This document shows, piece after piece, positions 10,311 through 20,700 of a stretch of DNA of 64,000 bases. Source of the stretch: Micromussa lordhowensis (Eukaryota; Cnidaria; Anthozoa; Scleractinia; Lobophylliidae); the NCBI GenBank assembly GCA_964020085.1, contig OZ026598.1, positions 12,355,816 through 12,419,815 of the forward strand, given 5' to 3'. Each line of letters begins with the position of its first letter. Within the stretch, counting starts at the first letter, position 1. The position numbers and the translations under genes are program-made. The notes below the pieces were generated by a model. The model saw only the letters and a program-made list of their open reading frames with translations, ran no database searches and was not told the origin of the DNA.

Positions 10311-12203
10311 TCGCCTTAGCTTTGCGGGTGTAATATCGCTACTGGGTGTCATAAGTGTCGTCCCATGTCATGTTCAGGGTGGATATTACAGGGCTGTGGT
10401 AACCACCTGAGATGATGTGGACTGCTTCGTTTAATTTCTGCCGTTTACTGTTTTGTTCCTCCATCTCATCAACCTATATACTAATCTCTTCTTCTGCAGT
10501 GAGTTTTACAGGATTTGTAGTGTGCTCCGCGGCAGTTGGAACACACAGCTGTCATTAAAAATAGATTAAATATAAATAGATTAATAATACTAACGCCAAT
10601 CACCATCATGATCACCTTGAACATAATTCACCTCATTCACCCATCATCATCATACTCAGCTTCAATCTGGTTTGTGCTCTCAGGTAACACCAAATTAAAG
10701 TGCTGTAATTTGCTTTCACAACAGCTAAAGAAAGGAAGGTGAGGGAAATAAAAAGGGTGGTGGGCGTTTTTTACAGCCCCACCCACCTTCCCATTCCCGC
10801 TAGTCCCCCTCTTGTTCCCCTCTTCTACATCCTCTCCCATTTGGCATCATTTTGCAGGCGAGGTGCTTGATTACCACTTCAATCCACCTCAAAGCACTAC
10901 CCCAATGGCCCCCCACCCTCCCTCTCATTTTCAGAAAAAGTTATAAGGGGACGAGACAATGCAATGCAATCGGGCAATGTCTTTGTATACTTAAATGAGT
11001 CGACTAAAAGCTAAAAGCCCATTCAAATGCAAACACAATAGCATGGGTTTAAGTTTGGCTTCCTTCCCTTAGCATGTTCCATGAAAAAATTTATGTACTG
11101 ACCATGTTAACAGGCACAAAGTAAAATAAGTACCTTTGAAATAAAGGTTTTGTTTCTATTTACCAGTCAAGGCCACCTCACAATTCTGAGAATTATAGCT
11201 GTGGTCTGGCTGCACACAATTTGTACCTACCCAAGCCAATGGGTACTGTGGCATGGTGAAATTGATAAATTTCTTCCAATAGGATTGGGTTTAGGCGGTG
11301 CAGTTTCTTTATAGTTTTCCACGGTCCTCGATGACTTGGATATGAGCATGTGTTGCTCTTTCTGCCAGCACAGTCTGTAGTTAGTTTTTTCTATGTCTTG
11401 GGCATATTGTTATTGACAGTTTCTCATTATCGGTTGCAACAAAGTATCCAGCTCTATTCAGGGTCAGGTCAACTTCATAAACATTTTTGTCCAGGTTTGC
11501 TATTGTCCAGAACTCGCTCCCGGGCTTAGCAGATGTGCCGTAATGTCTAGCTTACATGCCAACAGGGTTATAATCTGCGACCCAGTGCACTCCAAACTAC
11601 AGGCAGAATCAGGAGAACTGAACGAACAAGTTAAAGTAACATTCATGTTGCAAACAGCAAATGCAGCTGAATTTGATCAGTATAATGATTTGACTACAGC
11701 TGTCGGCAGATAATCAGGTAAGGGATGGAAAATTATCCTTCCCTGATCTGTACTTCTATCAAATATCAGAACTGCTCAATATTTCAAAGAGTTTGACAAA
11801 ATGCTCCAGTAAAGTATACTATGCAGGCCACTAATCTAAAAAGTTATGCCTGAAATATTTCCTGGAAAGCTACAATTATTCTAATTAGAAAATTAGGTTA
11901 AAGTCATGAGAAAGCTCATATGACAGGATTTTCACTTGCCAAATAATAGTTCACATATTTGTAATTTGTTTGATCTGGAAATAAACTGCACACACTTTAG
12001 AGAAAACCAGCTTTGAAAATTGCCAAACTTCTTCTTACTTGTGATAGCCAGGAAAGTGATGATATGTTGAACCGCTCCAAAGTAAGTAATTTTTAACCAA
12101 ATTTGTTTATATTGGAGACATGAGCTGTTTATAGGCTGGAAAATATGTACTGTTTGTGTAACATATCAGCATGTTAGAATTAGCACCTATTGACTAACTA
12201 ACT
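10311..12203. other. Gene-free stretch
   Basis: No domain or RNA gene is seen. A CT/CCC-rich patch lies around 10780-10925. A possible exon-like segment ending AACCGCTCCAAA before GTAAGTAA (about 12079) was considered for the ORP gene and not accepted. Confidence 0.5.
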
Positions 12204-12950
12204 AACGCGAGTTGCCGAGTTTAAGTATTTAGGTGTGATTTTAGATGAGTCGCTTACCTGGAACGCGCACGTAAATTACTTACTAAGTAAAGTAAGTAAG
12301 AGAATAGGAATTCTTGGCCGCACCAGGAGGAATATTAGCATGTATACTGCTAATACAATCTACAAATCATTTATTCTCCCTGTAATTGACTACTGCGATT
12401 CCGTTTGGAACTGTTGTGGACTTTCGAATGCTCATAGGATAGAGAGGTTGCAGAGACGCGCGGCACGGATAGTCATGCAAACTGACAGCAGTGACGATGC
12501 GCTAGATCATCTTGGTTATGTTTCCCTGGAGTTAAGACGTGAGACCCATGTACTTAAACTAGTTAAGAAGTGTTTAAATAAGCGCTGCCCGCAATTTTTA
12601 ATGGACTATTTTTATTTTAATAGAGACGTTCTACCTAGAAGGACCCGGCAAAGCGATCGTCTCCGTCTGCCCACCATTAAATTAGAGGGCACAAAAAAGG
12701 CTTTTTATTATCATGGTTGTACAGTTTTTAATCGTAATTTGTAACTTTTTAATCGTAATTTTTAGCGTTTTTTAGAAACCGTATTCTACATTGTGATCAT
12801 ATTTTTAACTTTCTTATTTCATATTAGTAATTACTATTGTTATTTATATATTAGTTTTTATTATCTAGGGCCTCTAATGATAACAGTTGTTTTAACTGAA
12901 GGAGTTACCCTAGTCAAATAAAAGTATCTTCTTCTTCTTCTTCTATGTTA
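12204..12950 (+). mobile_element. CR1/L2-like LINE 3' end
   Basis: The open frame 12235-12744 is the C-terminal part of a CR1/L2/Jockey-type LINE. It begins at FKYLGVILDESLTWNAHV and shows the family blocks ILPVIDYCDSVWN, IERLQRRAARIV and RDVLPRRTRQSDRLRLP. The RT palm lies upstream and is missing (5' truncation at about 12204). The 3' UTR ends in AAATAAAAGTATCTTCTTC with a (CTT)n tail at 12928-12943, as expected for LINEs with microsatellite-like 3' termini. The remaining frame has no stop, so the insertion may be relatively recent. Confidence 0.8.
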
Positions 12951-13121
12951 CATTCTGTGTACTTATATTTAAGTAGGCTAGCACATTATGATAGCACTCG
13001 CATCCACGTGGCGTGTCTGAATAAGGAAGCATAAAGTTCTTTGACAACCGACTACATGTTGGCAGCGTTTCACAAGAATAATTTCTGGAGTTAAATCGAG
13101 AGAGGCCAGCAGAATTGAATT

Positions 13122-14033
13122 ATGGCAACAGCAACGTCTTTTGCATCGCGACAGATGAACTGGGACGCTCCCGATCCGATAATTGCATTCGCAAGAGTCA
13201 AACAAAAATGACAGCTTATGTTCCCAAGCGTTCTCAAAGAAGCCAATGACAAAAAAAAAGTGAGCTATGTTTTACTCTGGTCAGGTGAAAAAGGCCTGGA
13301 TATATACAACAGTTGGACATTCATAAAGGAGGAAGACAGGAAAAAGCCTTCCATTATTTTCGAACGGTTTGAGAATCAATTGGAGCCGAAGATGAGTCAT
13401 CGAATTCACAGATACACACTACAAGGAATTTGACAAGGACAAGGCGAGCCAGCGGATGATTTTATCTCAAGATTAAAAAATCTAGCAGCAAAATGTCAAT
13501 TTTGCGACAACGCCGAAGTTGAAGACAGAGTTTTGGATCAGCTCATTTGGGGCTCAAGAAAACACAATGTTCAGAAGTCCCTCATAAGCCAAGACAAATC
13601 ATTGACCCTTGCAGCCGCTATTGAGACTGCAAGAAGCCACAAGGCGACAAGTAAACATAGGAAGACACTGGCAGGAAGTAGTGAAAGCCATCAAGAGGAT
13701 AGAGGTGTAGATGCCATTCATAGGGAACAAGAAAGGGAATCCTGCAACAACTGCGGAAAACAACACCCGAGGAACAAATGTCCAGCCTACAGTACATTGT
13801 GTCGAAAATGCGGCAAAGCTAATCATTGGCAATCTGTCTGCCAATCCAGCAAACAGAAACAATTTAACCAAGGAAGAAAGCCGGCCTTCAAAAAAGTAAT
13901 TCACATGATTGAGGACAGGGGCGATGAGGACAATGATGAAATTCTGACAATCAGCATCATCGAGGTTAACACCATAGAAGACACGCAACATTCGATGACA
14001 CACGCGATGAAGTCTTTGCAACACTTGAGATAA
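13122..14033 (+). pseudogene. Gypsy-type retrotransposon gag
   Basis: The frame starts at ATG 13122 (MATATSFASRQMNWD) and carries the capsid-like segment YVLLWSGEKGLDIYNSW, then two zinc knuckles. The first is CNNCGKQHPRNKC and the second CRKCGKANHWQSVC (C-x2-C-x4-H-x4-C), near 13740-13850. In-frame TGA stops occur after RVKQK (about 13211) and after YTLQGI (about 13431), and the frame changes near 13520. Gag would package the element RNA in a cytoplasmic particle. Pol follows in another frame. No LTRs are recognised; a CR1/L2-like LINE end lies immediately upstream and may have replaced the 5' LTR. Confidence 0.8.
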
Positions 14034-15215
14034 ATCAGCCAGAAAAGAAGCGGAAAATTAATCTCCAGTGCAAGGTAGACATAGGTGCAAAGAGCAATGT
14101 TTTGCCTATCAGGCTACTTCACATAATCGCCCCAGAGAAGTTTGACGATGAAGGAAACCCCATACCAGAAGCACTGGAAAAGAATGAAGCCGTCCTTTCA
14201 GCATATGGTGGCTCTGTAATCAAACAGCTTGGCACCATAAACATCCCTTGCAAGTACAAAGAAAAGAAGATCAGGTGCATTTTTTACGTCACATACACTT
14301 CAGGGCCAGCTATTCTCGGTCTAAAAGCATGGATTGCACTAAAACTAGTCTCCCTACACTGCACACTAAGAACAAATCAACTAGACCAGGCTGATCCAAC
14401 TAGCAGCTTCAATGGCCCAGCTCAAAATTTGGGTACTTGCAAGAAAAGCTCAAGTTACATTGGAAGCCATGTACCACTGGAGGAGCGGCCATCAATCACA
14501 AGTAAACAAGAGCTAATGGAGATATGTACCCAGAATGTTTCAATGGCACAGTTGGATGTTTTGATGACTATATATATCACATCACACTGGATTCTGGTGG
14601 TCCATGCACCCCGCAAAGTACCCATAGAGTTGAAAGACAGATTACAAGCCGAATTACGTGAGATGGAAAGCCAAGATATCATTGCAAAAGTAACCAAACC
14701 TACAGATTGGGTTAACTCCCTGGTTATTAGAGAAAAAGAAAACGGGCGACTTTGTTTATGCCTCGATCCTAAAGACCTGAACAAGGCGATCAAAAGAGAA
14801 CATCATCCCATACCCACTCTAGAGGAAAAGACACCCAAATTAGCAGCAGCAAAGCTTTTTAGCAAGCTCAACGCTTGCAATGACTATTGGAATGTCAAAC
14901 TAGATGAGGAATCCTCGCACTTGACAACCTTTAATACACCATTTGGTCAATATCGTTCCTCAGGATGCCGTTTGGCCTATGAATGAGTCAAGATATCTTC
15001 CAACTCAAGGTTGATGAGACGTATCATGATTGCCAGGGAGCCATTGGCATTGGAGATGACGTCACAGTCTATAGAAAAAGTGACTTACACCTACATGAAG
15101 AACATGAACTTACACCTACATGAAGCTCGATGACGAGAAGTGTGTTATCAAAACAAAGGAGTGCAATCTCTTTGGTATGCTCTACACACCAGACGGTGTC
15201 AAACCCAGTCCAGGT
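14034..15215 (+). pseudogene. Gypsy-type pol: protease and RT fragment
   Basis: The frame 14102-14986 has an aspartic protease-like start in which the catalytic DTGA reads DIGA (CKVDIGAKSNVLPIRL, about 14070-14110), followed by an AILGLKAW block. The RT front follows: LQAELREMESQDIIAKVT, WVNSLVIREKENGRLCLC, LDPKDLNKAIKREHHPIP, LFSKLNACNDYWNVKLDEE, TTFNTPFGQYR. After a frame break near 14985 the palm reads GIGDDVTVY, and KTKECNLFGMLYTPDGVKP ends near 15212. RNase H and integrase are missing. The break falls directly at a MITE (15217), so the element is truncated there. Loss of the protease Thr and the frame breaks make it inactive. Confidence 0.8.
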
Positions 15216-15216
15216 T

Positions 15217-15494
15217 ACCATAGCAACAATATGACCTGCTAAAAACACCCTTAATTTTAGCTTTAAGCACTTGAAAACGAGCTTGGTGACCCCCATTTTA
15301 TATTATTGAATTGTAATCAGCATGATAGGATGCAACTTTTTTGCAAAGTTTAAAAAAATTATATGGAGTGGGCTCAGAGCCACCTTAAATTTTCAAAAAT
15401 TTAACCGATTTTCAACCGATATAGAGTGGTTATAATGACCCATCAAACTCTAAGTATTTGAAAGTACTGGAAACTGTTTCGAGCCACCTTAATA
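15217..15494. mobile_element. TTAAGGTGGCTC-type MITE, copy A (inverted pair)
   Basis: Copy A of a MITE family with terminal inverted repeats TTAAGGTGGCTC. The right half in + orientation (GGTTACCATAGCAACAATATG to GAGCCACCTTAAATTTTC, 15217-15393) is followed by a left half in reverse orientation (about 15400-15494, ending GTTTCGAGCCACCTTAA). Other copies are at 44639-45035, 46728-46925, 49076-49235, 50139-50393 with 50971-51058, and 51059-51265. No coding capacity is seen. Confidence 0.7.
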
Positions 15495-15867
15495 TTTAGA
15501 ACTCATTACATTATCATACAGTATTTACAATCAAAGCACTTCAGTTGTTCCACCGGAAGAAGTTCAATTAATGGCTGTTATAAAATTGTTGTAAAATGCA
15601 TGGTAACGAAAGATACAAACTCCCAAAATTGTTTTTACTACTCATAATCATGTATTATATGATCATATAAATATGAAACCACTCTTCCATGCCAAATCAA
15701 GAGAGGATGAAAAGTAAGAATTTAAAGCTTATCCCCCATGTAGGCTCTATTTGCAATGTAATCCTTCTCGAGTTGTTTTTAAACATGTATGTCAGTGCAA
15801 ATGTTGCATAGATGATTTTGTGGAGGATGAAACTAAATTAAAGCTGCTTGAATAATATATGAAGGAT
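15495..15867. other. No gene seen
   Basis: AT-rich sequence between a MITE and a SINE-like repeat. No feature is recognised. Confidence 0.5.
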
Positions 15868-16275
15868 CATACATTTGAACTGCGGAGAAAGATATGAAGA
15901 CATAGATGAGCATCGCAGTTATATACACAACTTAGCAACTGTGAAATTAAAGCCTGAAAAAAGTGCAGGCCTGAATGGTATTTGAACCCATGACCTCTGC
16001 AATACCTTTGTAGTGCTCTACCAACTGAGCTATCAAGCCATCTGGGAGCTGGTCACATTGTTAGTTTGTAATATGTCCATAGATGGCGATGAATGCAAAT
16101 GAATAGATGAGACATAATACATTTGAACTGTGGAGAAAGATATGAAAACATAGATGATCACTGCAGTTATATACACAACTTAAGCAGCTGTAAAATAAAA
16201 AGCCTGAAAAAACTTCAGGCCTGAACAGGATTTGAACCCAACTGGCTAGATAGCTCAGTTGGTAGAGCAATGCAT
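15868..16275 (-). repeat. tRNA-derived SINE-like repeat, tandem partial copies
   Basis: A block of about 100 bp occurs twice as a direct repeat (15868-15967 and 16117-16217). It runs from ACATTTGAACTG through AGAAAGATATGAA and TATATACACAACTTA to GCCTGAAAAA. Each copy is followed by the 3' arm of a tRNA-like head (GGCCTGAA...TTTGAACCCA on the + strand). The first head is complete (15968-16039, minus). The second breaks after TTTGAACCCA at about 16240 and continues as a + strand tRNA-like 5' half (GATAGCTCAGTTGGTAGAGC, 16250-16269), a head-to-head junction. Confidence 0.6.
15968..16039 (-). other. tRNA-like sequence (Thr GGT-like), SINE head
   Basis: On the minus strand 72 nt fold as a tRNA. 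The acceptor is GGCTTGA with TCAGGCC, the D stem is GCTC/GAGC, the T arm is ATGGG-TTCAAAT-ACCAT (four of five pairs), and the anticodon stem CTACA/TGCAG has one mismatch. The loop AAGGTAT puts GGT at the anticodon. Position 33 is A instead of the invariant U, and the region is repeated, so this is the promoter-like head of a SINE rather than a working tRNA gene. Confidence 0.55.
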
Positions 16276-17176
16276 TGCTTCACAGTTTGTTTGCAAGTTT
16301 GTTGAGTTTTGCACTTTCTAACAAGATATAATCCAAGACACCTTACAGAGAAGACTTCAACAGATGCAAAATCCATCGCATGGATAAGATTTACCTCAAA
16401 CTTGGACCTCTTGAGGAATTTGCAAACGCTGTGCTGCAAACTTTGCCCATCCGTGCCAAGAAATGTTTATCGTCATGTGATCACTTTTTTGATCACATGA
16501 AACCAACAGTGTGTGAAATGGCCTGAAAAAAAAGCCATTTCAAAGGACATCTGGATCAGTAGTAAACCTCAAAAATGCATCAAATGTCCAAAATGTTCCC
16601 CCAAAAATCGGCCAAAATAAATAAATGTTTGAAAGATGCATTGCATGCGCTTTTATTGGTATTGTTTATTGTTTGGGAGATTTGGTGACCCTTACAGGAG
16701 AGCAGGAGATTCTGTCTGTATCCTGGAGACTCCTGGATAATCGGGCAGAATTGGCATAGATGCGTCCATGTGAACAAAATCTGCTTTACGGGATTGGCCA
16801 TTTCAGACCCTCCTTGGATTTCCAAAACCTGGAGTGATCTAAAAGTAGCTTTGTGAGGGATAATAGCTTGGGAATCAATGTGGGGGATTAGTTCTATCAG
16901 CAGGTGACTGCCATATTTAATTGTTACTTTAGCTCCTTTATAAATTGATATCAATAAAATACTGAAGGTCTAAAAGGTGACAAACTATCTCAGTCTCTCG
17001 TTCTGCATGCTGTGTTAGGATCTTGAGAGTATTCTATCACTGTAATTAGAAGCATGTACCTTTTTATTCATATAGCAAATGAAATCATTCTCACAATTTG
17101 ATTTGGTCTTATGATCAATTGGGGGACAGACATACAGATGACGTCATTAACATTTGATTTTGTTTTTTTTATCGGT
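16276..17176. other. No recognised gene
   Basis: Short open frames (16309-16500 +, 16580-16954 -) show no domain. The phrase GGAGATTTGGTGACCC with GGAGACTCCTGGATAAT near 16675-16740 looks like part of a repeat, but I cannot place it. Confidence 0.4.
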
Positions 17177-17499
17177 CAGTGTAAATGCAGACGGGACTGC
17201 TGACAAGGGGTAAAATGCAGACTGCAGACTTTCATGGAGAGCTAACCATAAAAAGGCTAACCAAAGTGTTATTCAGGCTATAACCTGAGTGATATTCAGG
17301 CTAACTAGAGTGCAGACTTTCACTATGATTAGCTTGAATGACCCTGTCCACAGTTAGCACTGAATAATGGAAATAACATGGTATACACTTAAAAAGCCTG
17401 CAGTCTACCCCTTGTCTGCAGTCTGCATTTTACCCTCAGTCTACGGTTTACACTCAGTCGTACATTTTATCCCTAGCCTGCAGGCTGCATTTTACACTG
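17177..17499. mobile_element. CAGTGTAAA-TIR element with 6-bp TSD
   Basis: The element starts CAGTGTAAATGCAGACGG and ends GGCTGCATTTTACACTG. Inside the ends, repeats of TGCAGACTGCAGAC and GGGTAAAATGCAG on the left face GTCTGCAGTCTGCATTTTACC on the right. The flanks share ATCGGT on both sides (17171-17176 and 17500-17505), a 6-bp target duplication. The same termini bound the larger element at 59967-61141. No coding capacity is seen here, so it is the small sibling. Confidence 0.75.
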
Positions 17500-17750
17500 A
17501 TCGGTTTCTTCATTATGTAAAATAGGTAGATGAAATGTTACCATGCAGCTGTTCAGAAATAGATCACATAAGACATCGAAAATAATAATGTGGTAAGAAC
17601 ATCAGCAGCACACTTGGCTATAACCTTGTGTGCCGCTTTTTTGTTCTCGCCACATTGTGATATAATGTGTGATCAATTATGGTACTAAACAGGTGCTCAG
17701 CAACATGGAATCTATTTCTTGAATCAATATCATGTTTATTATTTTTGTAG

Positions 17751-17799
17751 CGACTGGCAGAGGATTTAGAGTATGCTGATATTCTTAACAGAGCCTCAT
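17751..17799 (+). CDS. ORP exon a
   Basis: Acceptor TTTTTGTAG precedes CGACTGGCAG and donor GTAAGT follows. It encodes [16 protein letters not shown] plus one nucleotide, matching the LTEDLEY helix at the start of the ORD core. It starts in phase 0, so an upstream exon is expected but was not recognised. Confidence 0.88.
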
Positions 17800-20700
17800 G
17801 TAAGTAACATTATTGCTAAGGTGGAACGTAAAGATTATAGCTAAAGGTGCAGAAAAGTTTCAATATTTTAAGCCTGTAAATTCATGTATTTATAATTTAC
17901 GATGAAAGCTGTAGCAATTTTTTTTAGTAAATCTCTGTTTTATTTTTTTTTTATGATTCCACAGTTTGTAAAAATTCTTTGGTCCAACTTGCTCATGTGG
18001 CAGCATTTGCTTGTTCAACTTATTCAACTGTGCTCGGGAGGTAAGAACAGCTATAATTACTCTTATATGAAAGTTTCGACACATTAGAAACAATATGTCA
18101 TTCTTGTTGTAGGTTCTGGAAACCCTTCAACCCACTCTTAGGAGAAACATTTGAGTTTATTAATCTTGATGTTGGATATGCCCTTATAGCAGAACAGGTA
18201 AGTAAAACATAGTAATAACAAGGTTACAAGTTAAATTTACCATGCTTTCCTACTTCTCTCGCTCTGCCATGCAGCCATAAACCCTAAAGGGAAGTTTGGA
18301 AATGAATAAACAATGTTTCGCAAATTTTCATTCAAAGTAGTGCCTTTGAATTGACAATGAAACTAAATCTATCAATTGCAAATCTTTTCAGTTTTGTTTG
18401 AGATTGCTTTCTGTGATAAAAGTACAGCAATCAGGTGTATGCTGGTGCAAAACTTACCAAGTTCAGTGTGTGCTCTGGCTTTTAATACAATGTGCATGTA
18501 CATGTATTAAAGATATAAAATACCACTGATTTCAGATCGCCTATGAAGACTTCTGACTACATACCATATTTATTTCATCCTGGGTTGTTTGAAACTGAAG
18601 TGAAAATTTTAGTCCTAAATGTAAAAAAGAACTTTGCTGTTTGATCGCCATGATATTGACTTCTGTGGTGCCTGTAACAGCCCGTGACAAATGTTGGCCT
18701 TTGTTCCACTTCTGATGTCATCACTTTTCACCCAAAATTGGCATCACTTATACTCAGGTTCAAGGTGGGAGGCACGGTGGCCTCATGGTTAGTGCGCTCA
18801 ACTCCGGAGCGAGTGGTCCGGGTCCGAGCACTGGCCGGGGACAGTGTGTTGTGTTCTTGGCAAGACACTTAACTCTCACAGTGCCTCTCTCCACCCAGGT
18901 GTATAAATGGGTACCTGCTATGTGTTGGGGAAACCTAACAAAATTGCGGGGGAGTGACCTGCGATGGACTAGCATCCCATCTAGGGGAAGTAGAAATACT
19001 TCTAGCCGCTTCATGCTACAGAAACCGGGATAAGCTCCGGCAGCTATGGGCCAGCCTTGGCTCCAAGGCTTCACTATACTCAAGTTCTACAGAAGGAAAA
19101 GTATGGTAGGCCATATCATGGTACGAGTTTATAACTATAAAATAGTAAAAGGTAAAAACTGTTAAAATGTTTGACTAAACGTTTTCGATCTTTCGATCAT
19201 CTTCAGAGTGATAAAATTGCATAATAATAATAATAATAATAAATGCTTTATTTAAACTGAAAAAAAAAACACGATCAGCGACTTTAACATAAAAAACGCT
19301 GGTATAAACCGGTGATCAGTACATAAGAATACTAACTGATTAAAAATACATTTCACTATCAATACAATTAAGATTAAAATACAATGACAGAAAAATAAAC
19401 TTATACACTACACGTGTTGTGTCTTATCCGATTCTATTAAGAATTTAAAAGTTTTAACTTTAAAACATCTTAGCGTTTCACAAGCACGTATTGTTTTGGG
19501 AAGGTCATTCCATACTCGAATGTTGACTGACCCATAGCTGTTTTATATCTTGGGAGATGAAGTTCCCTACCATCTCTGAGGGCTTTACGGCGAAGTTCTG
19601 ATCTCAATGCAAAGTATCCTTGGAGTTGCCTGGGACAGTGATAGTCATTTACGATTTTATATACTAGTTGGAGACGTAAATAACGGCGCCTGTTAAACAA
19701 TGTTAACAGGCCAAGTCTCTCCCTCATTGACTGAGTGCACGTTAAGTGATTCATTCTTAAAATTATTCGCATTGCTTTATTTTGCAACCTTTCTAGAAAA
19801 TTGGAGTTCTTCTTACTGCAAAGGCCCCATACGATGCAGCCATAGTCTAAAATAGGTAATATTGTCATTTTATAGATCTTCAGTAAAATAGTAGGGCCAA
19901 GAAAAGATGAAATTCTATTTAAAAGTTTCAGTTTAGGATAAACTCTAGAGGCAATATATGACACATGATTGTTCCATGATAGTGATTCGTCCACAACAAC
20001 ACCAAGATACTTAAAATGTCTCTGCTGTTTTAATACTGAATCTCCATAAAAAATGGTAATATCTCGATTGGTTTTGAGTGCTTTTTGGGACGCAATAATC
20101 ATGGCTTCCGACTTTTTTGTATTACAAATGAGGCCATTCCTACAAAACCAGTGTCTGACGCTCTGGAGGTCCTTGTTGATATTACACACAGCTAAATCAA
20201 TATTCTTCGAGCTGGAATGTATCTCAGTATCGTTTGCGTATAATGAGAGAGTAGACGTATGACATGCCTTCGATATGTTGTCGATATGGATATTAAATAA
20301 CGTTGGTCCTAAAACTGATCCCTGAGGCACGCCAAAAGAGAGGCGCATGAGATCTGAACTAGCGCCCTTGTAGACGACATACTGTAATCTCTCAGAAAGA
20401 TAACTCTTGAACCACCGAAGTTCGGACTCTTTGACGCCGTAGGATTCGAGCTTAGTTAGCAAGACTTCATGTTTAATGACGTCAAATGCCTTTCTCAGGT
20501 CGAGAAAGACACTAACAGACTTGAGGCCTTTATCAGTCGCTCTTTTCCACGAGTCTACTACCTTAAGTAGGGCAACTGTTGTGGAAGAAAATTTAGAGTA
20601 AGCGAACTGATGATGTTCTATAAGGCCAGAGTTGAAAGCAAACTTTTGCAAGTCCGAGTTTGCGAAAGATTCCAAGATCTTAGAAATACAGGGCAGCACT

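Noticed and set aside
12040..12080. An upstream ORP exon ending AACCGCTCCAAA before GTAAGT
   Set aside because: The predicted peptide (QESDDMLNRSK) does not match known sequence before the ORD and the acceptor is weak.
12951..13121. A 5' LTR and primer-binding site of the Gypsy-type element
   Set aside because: No matching 3' LTR exists and no clear tRNA-complementary site or TG...CA ends were found.
15968..16039. A functional tRNA gene
   Set aside because: The anticodon loop lacks the invariant U33, the stems have mismatches, and the sequence is a repeated SINE head.
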